Source: Maridesulfovibrio sp.
GTDB lineage: Bacteria; Desulfobacterota; Desulfovibrionia; Desulfovibrionales; Desulfovibrionaceae
Direction: 5' to 3'
Length of the DNA stretch: 64,000 bases
NCBI RefSeq assembly: GCF_963678865.1
Contig: NZ_OY787459.1
Coordinates: 4,290,368 to 4,354,367, forward strand
Position numbers and translations under genes: made by a program. A model generated the notes under the pieces. That model saw only the letters and a program-made list of their open reading frames with translations. It was not told where the DNA came from and searched no databases. Below, one piece after another: positions 51,117 to 59,838 of this stretch (positions are counted from its first letter, which is position 1; each line of letters opens with the position of its first letter).

Positions 51117-52463
51117 ATGGAAATTTTGGAACTGGTCAAAAACAGGGACCCCAATGAACGTGAATTCCATCAGGCTGTGAGTGAGGTTGTCGAATCCATC
51201 AAACCCGTTCTTGACCGCAATCCCGAATACCGCAGTGCCGGGATTATGGAAAGGATAGTTGAACCGGAACGGGTGATCATGTTCCGCGTACCGTGGACTG
51301 ATGATGATGGTGATGTACATGTCAACCGCGGATTCCGTATTGAAATGAACAGCGCCATCGGTCCGTACAAGGGCGGTTTGCGTTTCCACCCATCGGTGAA
51401 CCTCGGTATTCTCAAATTTCTGGCTTTTGAACAGGTCTTCAAGAACGCCTTGACCTCATTGCCTATGGGCGGTGGCAAGGGTGGGTCCGATTTTGATCCC
51501 AAGGGCAAGTCGGATATGGAAGTGATGCGCTTCTGCCAGAGCTTCATGCTTGAACTTTCCCGGCATATCGGCCCTAATACCGACATTCCGGCAGGGGATA
51601 TCGGCGTAGGCGCCCGTGAGATCGGCTACATGTTCGGCATGTACAAGAAGGTGCGTAATGAATTTACCGGCGTACTCACCGGTAAGGGCCTTAACTGGGG
51701 CGGCAGCCTTATCCGGCCGGAAGCTACCGGTTACGGCTCTGTCTACTTTGCCGCTGAAATGCTGAACGCGCAGGGGCAGACTTTCGAAGGCAAGACGGCC
51801 CTTGTTTCCGGGTCCGGTAACGTGGCTCAGTTTACTATGGAAAAGCTTCTTGAACTCGGCTGCATCCCGGTCACATTCTCTGATTCATCCGGTTACATCT
51901 ATGATGAAAAAGGCGTGGATCGTGAAAAGCTTGAATACATTATGCAGCTTAAAAATGTGCGCCGCGGCCGGGTCAGGGAGTATGCTGAAAAGTATCCTGA
52001 AGCTGTCTATACCCCGGTGGATCCTGATCTGGATTTTAATCCGCTCTGGAACCATAAGGCTGATTGCGCATTCCCTTCTGCCACTCAGAACGAAATTAAC
52101 GGTAAGGATGCATCCAATATCGTAGCCAATGGTGTGCGTGTGCTTTGTGAAGGAGCCAACATGCCGACCATGCCCGAGGGTATTGATATCTTCCTGGATG
52201 CAAAGCTCCTTTATGGTCCGGGGAAGGCTGCCAATGCTGGCGGAGTGTCCGTATCCGGCCTTGAAATGAGCCAGAACAGCATGCGGATCAACTGGCCCCG
52301 TGAGGAAGTTGATAGTCGTCTCAAACACATCATGCATAGTATTCACAAGTCCTGCATGGATACTGCCGAGCATTATGGAACCCCGTTCAACTATGTGAAC
52401 GGAGCGAATATCGCAGGTTTTGTAAAGGTAGCACAAGCCATGCTGGATCAGGGTATAGTATAG
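51117..52463 (+). CDS. gdhA: NADP-type glutamate dehydrogenase
   Basis: A 448-residue hexameric glutamate dehydrogenase that makes glutamate from 2-oxoglutarate and ammonia, the size of NADP-dependent biosynthetic GdhA. The catalytic stretch L-P-M-G-G-G-K-G-G-S-D-F has the active Lys, the substrate Lys is in G-P-Y-K-G-G-L-R-F-H-P, the Asp is in G-D-I-G-V-G, and the dinucleotide fold reads V-S-G-S-G-N-V-A. CAGGAGG before the ATG fits. It may be controlled with nitrogen supply, though no NtrC or Fur site was seen. It ends at a large hairpin. Confidence 0.96.
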   Translation: MEILELVKNRDPNEREFHQAVSEVVESIKPVLDRNPEYRSAGIMERIVEPERVIMFRVPWTDDDGDVHVNRGFRIEMNSAIGPYKGGLRFHPSVNLGILKFLAFEQVFKNALTSLPMGGGKGGSDFDPKGKSDMEVMRFCQSFMLELSRHIGPNTDIPAGDIGVGAREIGYMFGMYKKVRNEFTGVLTGKGLNWGGSLIRPEATGYGSVYFAAEMLNAQGQTFEGKTALVSGSGNVAQFTMEKLLELGCIPVTFSDSSGYIYDEKGVDREKLEYIMQLKNVRRGRVREYAEKYPEAVYTPVDPDLDFNPLWNHKADCAFPSATQNEINGKDASNIVANGVRVLCEGANMPTMPEGIDIFLDAKLLYGPGKAANAGGVSVSGLEMSQNSMRINWPREEVDSRLKHIMHSIHKSCMDTAEHYGTPFNYVNGANIAGFVKVAQAMLDQGIV

Positions 52464-52476
52464 AAATGTCTCCGAC

Positions 52477-52519
52477 GGCCAGAGAGGGAAACTTTTGGGA
52501 AAAGTTTCCCTTTCTGGCC
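52477..52519 (+). terminator. large hairpin after gdhA
   Basis: A 20-bp stem (52477-52496 with 52500-52519, one G-U) with the loop GGG. No T run follows, so it may protect the 3' end or be a repeat-type element rather than a simple terminator. Confidence 0.6.
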
Positions 52520-52583
52520 TCTCCCTTCAAAATTTATTAGCGGGCTATCGCGTCCGTGACTTTTAAGTTTTGTCTTTAATCAG

Positions 52584-52589
52584 TATAAT
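52584..52589 (+). promoter_or_regulatory. consensus -10 box before the receiver/ATP-grasp gene
   Basis: TATAAT at 52584-52589; the -35 is weak. The RNA would start near 52596 and carry repeat copy B. Confidence 0.4.
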
Positions 52590-52618
52590 CTCCCTTACGA
52601 TCTTTCCAGCAAATAACT

Positions 52619-52688
52619 AAAACGTTTTGGAATTCTTAAACCCTTTTGGGAAAGGGTTTAAGGCCCCCGGCAGGGTCGCCGAAGGCTT
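52619..52688 (+). repeat. intergenic repeat element, copy B
   Basis: Shares its layout with 48144-48228: a TTTTGGAATT-like lead, an 11-bp perfect stem TTAAACCCTTT with AAAGGGTTTAA (52636-52646 with 52651-52661, loop TGGG), and a GGC..GCAGGGTCGCCGAAGGC block. It ends four bases before the start of the next gene. Confidence 0.65.
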
Positions 52689-52691
52689 TTT

Positions 52692-55682
52692 ATGGAAGAT
52701 AAAATGAGATTTTTGGGCGGGCAGAGCCGCAAGTTCAGTCTTTACCATGATCTGATGCAGATAAAGGTGCATGATATCCTGCTGATTTCCAGCCCTTATG
52801 ATGCCTGGGTCATGGAGGAAGACAGCCGCATTTCGGAGCGAATAGTCAGCGAATATCGGGGATTGAACCTGAGTCGTCCCCCGCGGCTTACATGGGTTTC
52901 AAATATTGATGAGGCTCTCGATCTGCTTGATGTGCGTTTTTTCGATCTTGTCATCATCATGCCCCACCTGACAGACATTGACTGCTGCGATATGGGGCGC
53001 CGTATCAAGGATAAAATTCCGGGCATTCCGGTTGCCTTGCTGGCCCACAAACAGCTGGCAGTGACCGAGGAAGTCTTTTGTGACGGAACAGACCGCCAGT
53101 TTGTCTGGTCCGGTGATGCCGAACTGCTGGTGGCCATGGTTAAAAATCTCGAAGACCTGCTTAATGTTGAGCACGATACTTCCGAGGTCGGCATCAGGGT
53201 CATCATTGTGGTTGAAGATTCACCGCGCTATCTGGCCTCGTTTTTACCGATTCTTTATAAAGAACTGGTACGCCAGACTCAGGCAGTTCTTGAAGAAGGG
53301 CTGAATTCCGAGCATCGCCTGTTGACCATGAGGGCGCGGCCCAAGATCCTGACTGCCCGTACTTATGAAGAAGCCATGGTCCTCTTCGAGAAATATGAAC
53401 CTTATATTCTCGGTGTTATTTCGGATGTGCGTTTCCCTCGTATGGGTATTCTGGATGGGAATTCAGGTCTTGAGCTACTAAAAAGCATCAAGTCTTCCCG
53501 TGATGATATCCCCTTGCTTTTGACCAGCAATGAACCGGAGAACAAGGAGCGTGCCGAAGCGGTGCCGGCCTGTTTTGTGGATAAGAATTCCCCGGATCTT
53601 ATGTCTGAAATCCGTAAGTTTGTAATTGAACATCTCGGATTCGGTGATTTTATTTTTCGTGATCTTGATGACAACGAGGTGATGCGGGCATCAAGTCTGT
53701 ACTCATTGGAAAAATGTTTGCGGAAAATTCCACAGGATATTTTTATGCGGCATTGCCAGCTCAATGATTTTTCCCGCTGGTTCTATGCCCGGACTGAGAT
53801 TGCGCTGGCAAATACGATTCGACCATTGCGTGAGGCTGATTTTCCGGATGTGGAAAGCCATCGCGAACATATGCTTTCCCTGGTCCACGAAAGACGCAAG
53901 CAACGTCAGCAGGGGGTTATTGTTTCCTTTAATCCCAAGGATTTTGATCCTGACACTGATTTTTTGAAGATAGGTTCCGGCTCTCTGGGCGGAAAGGCAC
54001 GCGGTATGGCTTTTATTTGTTCAATGCTGGCCCGAAATTCATGGCTGCACGAGAAATACAAGGATATGGTCATTACCGCCCCGCGTACACTGACAATCGG
54101 GACTTCAGGTTTTGATGATTTTATGGAGATGAATGATCTTTCTCATCTCGCCATCACAGATCTGGAAGATAAAAAGGTTGCTGAGATTTTCAGTGAAGCC
54201 TTTTTTCCCGGTTGGATAGAGGCCCAGCTCTGGGCATATCTTCAGGAAGTCAGGTTTCCGCTTTCCATCCGTTCTTCCAGTCTGCTGGAAGACGCCCAGT
54301 ATCAGGCCTATGCCGGGTTATACCAGACGTACATGATTCCCAATGATCACAAGGATATTGAGCAGCGTCTCAAACAGCTTGTAGAAGGCATAAAGCTGGT
54401 TTGGGCCTCCACTTATTACAAAGCCCCGAAGTCCTTTTCGCAGCGGGTGAATCAACGTACGGATGAAGAGAAGATGGCGGTCATTATTCAGGAAGTGGCC
54501 GGACAGCAGTATGGAGATTATTTTTTTCCGGCTATCTCCGGAGTGGGGCAGTCTTACAATTATTATCCTTTCGGCAAGATGAAGCCGGAGCACGGTGTGG
54601 CGACCATTGCCCTTGGTATCGGTAAATCCGTAGTGGATGGAGAGCAGTGTATCCGCTTTTCGCCACGTTATCCCAAGATTCTTCCCCAGTGCCCGACCTT
54701 GCAGGATTCTCTCAAGAATGCCCAGACTTCATTTTACGGACTGCGTATGGGAAATGGAGAAGTCTGCAGCATTCACGGAAATGCCAACCTTGAAAAACTT
54801 GATATTGCGGATTTTGAGGATTCCCTTCCGGTTCGCAGTCTAGCTTCTACTTATCTTGCGGAAGAAGGCAGGATAAGGGACACTGCGGCTATCCCCGGAC
54901 CCAAAGTTGTGCTTTTCGCTCCTGTTCTGAAGCATAAGCTTATACCGCTTCCTGCGGTGCTGACTGATGTGCTAAAGCTGGCTGAAAAAGGTATGGGCGG
55001 TCCGGTGGAAATGGAATTTTGCATCAACATGTATGAAGACGGACGTAAGCCGGAATTCAATCTGTTGCAGTTGCGGCCCATGAGCGCGCGAGCGGACCTG
55101 AACCGCATTGAGATATCCGATCAGGAATTTAATGATGCGGTTTGCGTTTCCAGTCACGCTCTCGGTAATGCGCAGAAGGACGATATTGTGGATATACTCA
55201 TCGTCCGCCCGGATTGCTTTGATGTCTCCAAGACCCGGCAGATTGCCATGGAAATTTCGCGTATCAACGGCCAGTTGGTTAAACAGAAACGCAAATACCT
55301 GTTGGTCGGCCCCGGACGCTGGGGTTCTGCGGATCATTGGCTGGGGATTCCTGTTGAGTGGCCTGACATTTCAAATGTCTCCGCAATCATAGAGACTTCC
55401 AGTGAGTCGCTTAAGGTTGAACCATCGCAGGGTTCGCATTTTTTTCATAATATAACTACGTTGGGCATCAATTATTTGATGATACTTGATAAACCCGGAA
55501 ACCGTATGGATTGGGAATGGTTTGCCAACCAGCATATGATTGAGAAAGGTAAGTTTGTAAGTCACTTGCGTCTGCCTGCCCCGGTGGTACTCAAGGTTGA
55601 CGGGCGCAATTCCCAAGGGGTGATCCTTCCAGCAAGAGGAAGCGAAGAGTATTGTCTGTTGCGTGAATGCGTAGCTGAGTGA
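52692..55682 (+). CDS. receiver-like/PEP-synthase-type ATP-grasp fusion protein
   Basis: A 996-residue protein. The first 150 residues are receiver-like but degenerate. A second receiver domain (about 165-310) is complete: acidic pair in V-E-D-S-P, phospho-acceptor Asp245 in S-D-V-R-F-P, Ser/Thr in L-L-T-S-N and Lys298 in V-D-K-N. From about 420 a pyruvate-phosphate-dikinase ATP/AMP-binding domain begins (G-S-G-S-L-G-G-K-A-R-G, then L-S-I-R-S-S-S-L-L-E-D-A). No swivel His domain or PEP-binding barrel follows, so it is not a true PEP synthase or PPDK. A phosphorelay-gated phosphotransferase is inferred. It lies between gdhA and two STAS genes. Confidence 0.8.
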   Translation: MEDKMRFLGGQSRKFSLYHDLMQIKVHDILLISSPYDAWVMEEDSRISERIVSEYRGLNLSRPPRLTWVSNIDEALDLLDVRFFDLVIIMPHLTDIDCCDMGRRIKDKIPGIPVALLAHKQLAVTEEVFCDGTDRQFVWSGDAELLVAMVKNLEDLLNVEHDTSEVGIRVIIVVEDSPRYLASFLPILYKELVRQTQAVLEEGLNSEHRLLTMRARPKILTARTYEEAMVLFEKYEPYILGVISDVRFPRMGILDGNSGLELLKSIKSSRDDIPLLLTSNEPENKERAEAVPACFVDKNSPDLMSEIRKFVIEHLGFGDFIFRDLDDNEVMRASSLYSLEKCLRKIPQDIFMRHCQLNDFSRWFYARTEIALANTIRPLREADFPDVESHREHMLSLVHERRKQRQQGVIVSFNPKDFDPDTDFLKIGSGSLGGKARGMAFICSMLARNSWLHEKYKDMVITAPRTLTIGTSGFDDFMEMNDLSHLAITDLEDKKVAEIFSEAFFPGWIEAQLWAYLQEVRFPLSIRSSSLLEDAQYQAYAGLYQTYMIPNDHKDIEQRLKQLVEGIKLVWASTYYKAPKSFSQRVNQRTDEEKMAVIIQEVAGQQYGDYFFPAISGVGQSYNYYPFGKMKPEHGVATIALGIGKSVVDGEQCIRFSPRYPKILPQCPTLQDSLKNAQTSFYGLRMGNGEVCSIHGNANLEKLDIADFEDSLPVRSLASTYLAEEGRIRDTAAIPGPKVVLFAPVLKHKLIPLPAVLTDVLKLAEKGMGGPVEMEFCINMYEDGRKPEFNLLQLRPMSARADLNRIEISDQEFNDAVCVSSHALGNAQKDDIVDILIVRPDCFDVSKTRQIAMEISRINGQLVKQKRKYLLVGPGRWGSADHWLGIPVEWPDISNVSAIIETSSESLKVEPSQGSHFFHNITTLGINYLMILDKPGNRMDWEWFANQHMIEKGKFVSHLRLPAPVVLKVDGRNSQGVILPARGSEEYCLLRECVAE

Positions 55683-55764
55683 TTTTCTACTTTACGTAAT
55701 ATGATTACGGTCTTATTTTGGTATGTAAGAATTAGTTTATGTGTAAACCGTAACAGGAAGGGTC

Positions 55765-56106
55765 ATGTTTGATTTTATAGAAGAAGAACGGGATGAATGT
55801 GTTCTTTTGTACCCTAAGGGTCATTTTAACCATTCTACGGTTCCTTTGATTCGTGATCGGCTCTACGAGCATTGCAATGAGTACGGTTGCAGGATTGTCA
55901 TGTGCATGAAGGACGTGGATTTAATTGACAGTGCCGGACTCGGGGTTATGGTTCATGCCCATAAGTTTTGTGATAAGTACGGGGGGATGATTGTTTATAG
56001 TGATTTCAATGACATGATCATTAAAAACATGATGATGCTGACCATGGATCGTTATCTTAATTTCAGCCCGACAGTTGATTCTGCTTTGGAAAGATTTGAC
56101 TGGTAG
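55765..56106 (+). CDS. STAS-domain anti-sigma-factor-antagonist-like protein
   Basis: A 113-residue single STAS domain. The phosphorylatable-type Ser is in L-I-D-S-A-G-L-G-V, the standard SpoIIAA position, near residue 58. Such proteins are controlled by an anti-sigma kinase and phosphatase; neither is in the window. GGAAGGG before the ATG supports the start. A terminator follows, so it and the second STAS gene are made separately. Confidence 0.88.
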   Translation: MFDFIEEERDECVLLYPKGHFNHSTVPLIRDRLYEHCNEYGCRIVMCMKDVDLIDSAGLGVMVHAHKFCDKYGGMIVYSDFNDMIIKNMMMLTMDRYLNFSPTVDSALERFDW

Positions 56107-56130
56107 TTTCCTTTCGAAAAGTTATTTTTA

Positions 56131-56160
56131 GCGGACCCGCTTTGCAGGTCCGCTTTTTTT
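56131..56160 (+). terminator. intrinsic terminator after the first STAS gene
   Basis: 7-bp GC stem (56131-56137 with 56147-56153) extended by a short inner stem, followed by seven T's. Confidence 0.9.
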
Positions 56161-56288
56161 GGGCGTTATTATCAGTTTAAGTGATCTTTTGGTATGGAAA
56201 GTGCTCACTTCTATCTATGACTAACATCAATGAAAGTATAAATGGTTTTGGACTTGGGCCCAACGTATCGAGATTACAGGAGAATATT

Positions 56289-56693
56289 GTGAGACAAAAT
56301 TCTGACACTTCTCAAACTCTTGATGCGGCAGTTAATCAGGCACTTGAAGCAAGATTTGATTTTCTTGAGCGGCAGAAGGGGGAATTTACTATTTTTGCAC
56401 CCAAAGGACGCATCAGCAACGCAACTGTAAAGTTGTTTAAGGATAAAATTTATGATGCTGCCAGATATAATGGCTGTAAAATCATAATTAATCTCAGGTA
56501 TACCGTCCTGATAGACAGTGTCGGACTCGGTGTTTTAATCAATTCCCACAAAACAGCTGACAAGAATGGCGGAATGGTTGTTTTTACCGATGTTCCTGAA
56601 AGAATTATGAATAATCTTAAGATGTTGTACGTGGACCGCTATCTTCATTTTGCGCCGAATATGAAGCAGGCGGCAAAAATGATGTCTTGGTAA
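56289..56693 (+). CDS. second STAS-domain anti-sigma-factor-antagonist-like protein
   Basis: A 134-residue STAS protein. The Ser position reads L-I-D-S-V-G-L-G-V, like its neighbour, and the two share F-D-F at the start of the domain, G-G-M-x-V near residue 100 and M-M-x-L/Y-x-D-R-Y-L near the end, so they look like paralogues. AGGAG before the GTG at 56289 is the only good ribosome site; in-frame ATG codons at 56217 and 56181 are alternatives without one. A terminator follows. Confidence 0.82.
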   Translation: MRQNSDTSQTLDAAVNQALEARFDFLERQKGEFTIFAPKGRISNATVKLFKDKIYDAARYNGCKIIINLRYTVLIDSVGLGVLINSHKTADKNGGMVVFTDVPERIMNNLKMLYVDRYLHFAPNMKQAAKMMSW

Positions 56694-56709
56694 AGTTTGC
56701 AGTAGGCAG

Positions 56710-56751
56710 AAAAATCCCCGGCCCTGATTTTTCAGAGCCGGGGATTTTTTT
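56710..56751. terminator. terminator between the STAS and RND genes
   Basis: A 13-bp stem (56710-56722 with 56737-56749) and an inner CTGA/TCAG stem, A's on the left and T's on the right; both convergent transcripts can use it. Confidence 0.9.
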
Positions 56752-59700
56752 ATTCTTCCTTACTGTGTGGGATTCCGAGCAGTTCGCGTTTTGCCCGTCC
56801 CCGTTCATAAGTCCATTTCTGGTACGAGTCCATGTAGGTGTAGAATACCGGAGTCAGGTACAGTGTAACTACCTGAGAGAGGATAAGACCTCCAACAATG
56901 GCAAGGCCCATGGGCTGGCGGGCCTGTGCTCCGGCCCCGAGTCCCAGCGCGATGGGCATGGCCCCGGCAATGGCCGCGATGGTGGTCATCATGATCGGAC
57001 GGAATCTTTCCAGCGAACCTTTCATGGCCGCTTCCGCCGGAGATAGGTTTTCCTTTTCCTCTGCTTCAAGGGCGAAGTCCACTACCATAATGGCGTTCTT
57101 TTTGACAATACCGATGAGCATTATGACTCCGACGATGCCGAACAGGTCAAGGTCTTTGCCGAAAAGGGTTAATGTCAACAGTCCGCCGATAGCAGCCGAT
57201 GGCAGCCCGGAAATAATGGTTATGGGATGGATATAGCTTTCATAAAGAATACCCAGAATCATAAAGATGATGAAAACCGCTATGCCCAGCAGGAAATAGA
57301 CACTGGACATGGATTTCTGGAATTCGTCAGCTGTTCCTTCGAAATTGGAAACCACTGTGTCCGGTAAAGAGTCTAGAGCCAGTTTGTTGATGGCCGAGGT
57401 CGCATCACTAAGGGAGTAGCCGGGTGCAATGTTGAAAGAGTATGTTACCGAAGGCAGCATTCCGGTATGGTTGACCTGCATGGGACCGGGTTTTTCTTCA
57501 AAGCTGGCAATGGCGTCCAGTCTGATCAGATCTCCGTTCTTGTTGGCAACGTGCAGTTTCATCAGGTCGCGGGGATCGCGTTGGTTGAAGGGCAGCACTT
57601 GCAGGATAACCCAGTACTGGTCTGTATCACCGTAGATTGTCGAGACCTTGCGCTCCGAGTATGCGGAGTTGAGGGTGTTCTCGATATCATGGGCGGTAAC
57701 TCCGTAGTAAGAGGCTTTGTCCCGATCGATTTTCACCCACAGTTCAGGATTCTGGTCAAGCAGGTCAGAGGTCAGTCCGGTCAGGAACGGAATCTGGCGT
57801 AACTGCATTCCGAATTTTGGCGCAATAGAAAACAATTCCTGCTGGTCCGGGGCCTGAACCGTGTACTGGTAAAGGTTCTTGGTGGATTTGGCACTTAGCC
57901 TGATCATGGGCGGGTTTTGAATCCAGACCATAATGCCCGGCTCGTTATTAAGTTTGTACATGAGGCTGCGGGCAACTTCATCCGCAGTCATTTTGCGGTC
58001 TCCGGGAGGCACGAGCATGGGAAATACATAACCCTGGTTCAGAATCGGTGCTCCGGCAACAGTGATAACACTGCGAATATTCGGATCGGCCATGAGGATC
58101 GGTTCCAGCTTTTTCACGTGATCTTTCATGGCATTGTAGGAGATCCCCTGCTTGGCCTGCGCGAAACCCTGACAATAACTCATATCATCTGTCGGCAGGA
58201 AACCTTTGGGAATGACCATGAAAAAATGAATGGTCGCCAGCAGAATCAGCCCGGCAGCAACCATGGTCCATGCCCTGTGGCGCATGACAAAATGCAGGGA
58301 GCGGTCATACATGCGCAGCAGAAAATCGAAAATGGGGTCGGATTCGGAAAGTTTGCTTCCCGGCTTGAGGATGCGGCTGGCCAGCATGGGGGTCATGGTC
58401 AGCGAAACCACCCCTGAGGCCAGAATCGCCACAGTGATGGTCATGGCAAATTCATGCAGGATGCGCCCGATGATTCCCGACATGTACATGAGCGGGATGA
58501 AAACCACCGCCAGCGAGAGGGTCATTGAAATGATGGTGAAGGTTATCTGCTTAGCCCCGTCCAGTGCGGCCTGATAAGGCTTTTTGCCCATTTCCAGATG
58601 GCGGACGATATTTTCGATCATGACCACTGCATCATCGACCACAAACCCGACGGACAGGGTCAGGGCCAGCAGGGAAAGGGTGTCCAGCGAATAGTCCAGC
58701 ACATACATGATGGCAAAAGTGAAGACGATTGAAACCGGGACCGCGATTGAAGCGATGATAGTGGCAGAGAAGTTTTTCAGGAAAAAGAAGATGACGCAGA
58801 TAACAAAGAATATCGCGAGCAGCAGGGTTTCCTGCACATCATTTACAGCATCTTCAATGGGGACGGAACGGTCATAAAGGACCTTCATCTGAATCCCGGC
58901 CGGAATCTGGTCACGGATGGTGGGCAGCATTTCCTGAATGGTCTTGCAGACCTCGATAGTGTTGGAACCGGGTTGTTTCTGGATAGCGATGATGATACCC
59001 CGTTTGCCGTCAACCCATGATCCGGATTTATCGGACTTGACGGAGTTGATGACTTCGCCCACATCGGAGAGGCGTACAGTCCTGCCGTCGGAAGACTCAA
59101 AGATCATAGGCATGAATTCTTCGGCATTTTCCAATTGTCCGGTGGCCTCAACAGTAACGGACTGTTCTTTGTTGTCCAGAGTGCCCACAGGCTCTTTGAC
59201 GTTCTGGGTGGCAATGGCTTCGCGGATATCGTCAATGTTGATGCCGCGTGCCGCCAGTTTTTCAGGGTTGACCCGTACCCGTACCGCCAGCTTGGATTCC
59301 CCGTAGACCTGCACCTTTGATACGCCGTTCACCATTGATATGGAGTCGGTCAGGAAGGTGGTGGTGTATTCGTTGACCTTATAGAGCGGCATGGAGTCGG
59401 ACCATATTGCCATATAAAGCACTGGATCGTCTGCCGGGTTGACCTTTTCGTAGTAGGGTTGCTGCGGCAGATCGCTTGGAAGATCGCCGCTGGCCCGTGA
59501 AATAGCTGCCTGTGTATCAGAGGCCGCACCGTCAATGTCGCGGTCAAGATCGAACTGAAGGGTGATTTGGGTCTGTCCCTGTGAGTTTACAGAACTCATG
59601 GAGCGCAATCCCGGTGTGGAAGTGAATTCCTTTTCCAGCGGGGTTGCCACAGAAGAAGCCATGGTTGAGGGGCTGGCTCCGGGCAGAGATGCAGTTACCT

Positions 59701-59836
59701 GCAGAGTCGGGAATTCAACTGCCGGAAGATAACTCACCGGAAGCCGTAAGTAGCCGACGATTCCGAAAAAGACCATGCCGATGACCACCAGCGAGGTCAT
59801 GACCGGACGTTTAATGAACAGTTCGGTGATATTCAT
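56750..59836 (-). CDS. RND-type multidrug/metabolite efflux pump
   Basis: A 1028-residue AcrB/MdtB-type inner-membrane pump driven by the proton gradient, with twelve helices and two large periplasmic loops. The proton-relay Asp pair is in V-V-D-D-A-V-V-M-I-E-N in helix four; the N-terminal F-I-x-R-P-V and G-x4-R-L-P-V-S-Y-L-P are typical. It follows its membrane fusion protein by 2 bases; no outer-membrane channel gene is in the unit, so it must use a shared TolC-like protein. Substrates cannot be named. Confidence 0.95.
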   Translation of the reverse strand: MNITELFIKRPVMTSLVVIGMVFFGIVGYLRLPVSYLPAVEFPTLQVTASLPGASPSTMASSVATPLEKEFTSTPGLRSMSSVNSQGQTQITLQFDLDRDIDGAASDTQAAISRASGDLPSDLPQQPYYEKVNPADDPVLYMAIWSDSMPLYKVNEYTTTFLTDSISMVNGVSKVQVYGESKLAVRVRVNPEKLAARGINIDDIREAIATQNVKEPVGTLDNKEQSVTVEATGQLENAEEFMPMIFESSDGRTVRLSDVGEVINSVKSDKSGSWVDGKRGIIIAIQKQPGSNTIEVCKTIQEMLPTIRDQIPAGIQMKVLYDRSVPIEDAVNDVQETLLLAIFFVICVIFFFLKNFSATIIASIAVPVSIVFTFAIMYVLDYSLDTLSLLALTLSVGFVVDDAVVMIENIVRHLEMGKKPYQAALDGAKQITFTIISMTLSLAVVFIPLMYMSGIIGRILHEFAMTITVAILASGVVSLTMTPMLASRILKPGSKLSESDPIFDFLLRMYDRSLHFVMRHRAWTMVAAGLILLATIHFFMVIPKGFLPTDDMSYCQGFAQAKQGISYNAMKDHVKKLEPILMADPNIRSVITVAGAPILNQGYVFPMLVPPGDRKMTADEVARSLMYKLNNEPGIMVWIQNPPMIRLSAKSTKNLYQYTVQAPDQQELFSIAPKFGMQLRQIPFLTGLTSDLLDQNPELWVKIDRDKASYYGVTAHDIENTLNSAYSERKVSTIYGDTDQYWVILQVLPFNQRDPRDLMKLHVANKNGDLIRLDAIASFEEKPGPMQVNHTGMLPSVTYSFNIAPGYSLSDATSAINKLALDSLPDTVVSNFEGTADEFQKSMSSVYFLLGIAVFIIFMILGILYESYIHPITIISGLPSAAIGGLLTLTLFGKDLDLFGIVGVIMLIGIVKKNAIMVVDFALEAEEKENLSPAEAAMKGSLERFRPIMMTTIAAIAGAMPIALGLGAGAQARQPMGLAIVGGLILSQVVTLYLTPVFYTYMDSYQKWTYERGRAKRELLGIPHSKEE

Positions 59837-59838
59837 AA

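Noticed and set aside
52692..55682. Phosphoenolpyruvate synthase (ppsA)
   Set aside because: The ATP-binding part is similar, but the swivel His and PEP-binding barrel are not visible and receiver domains take the N-terminal half.
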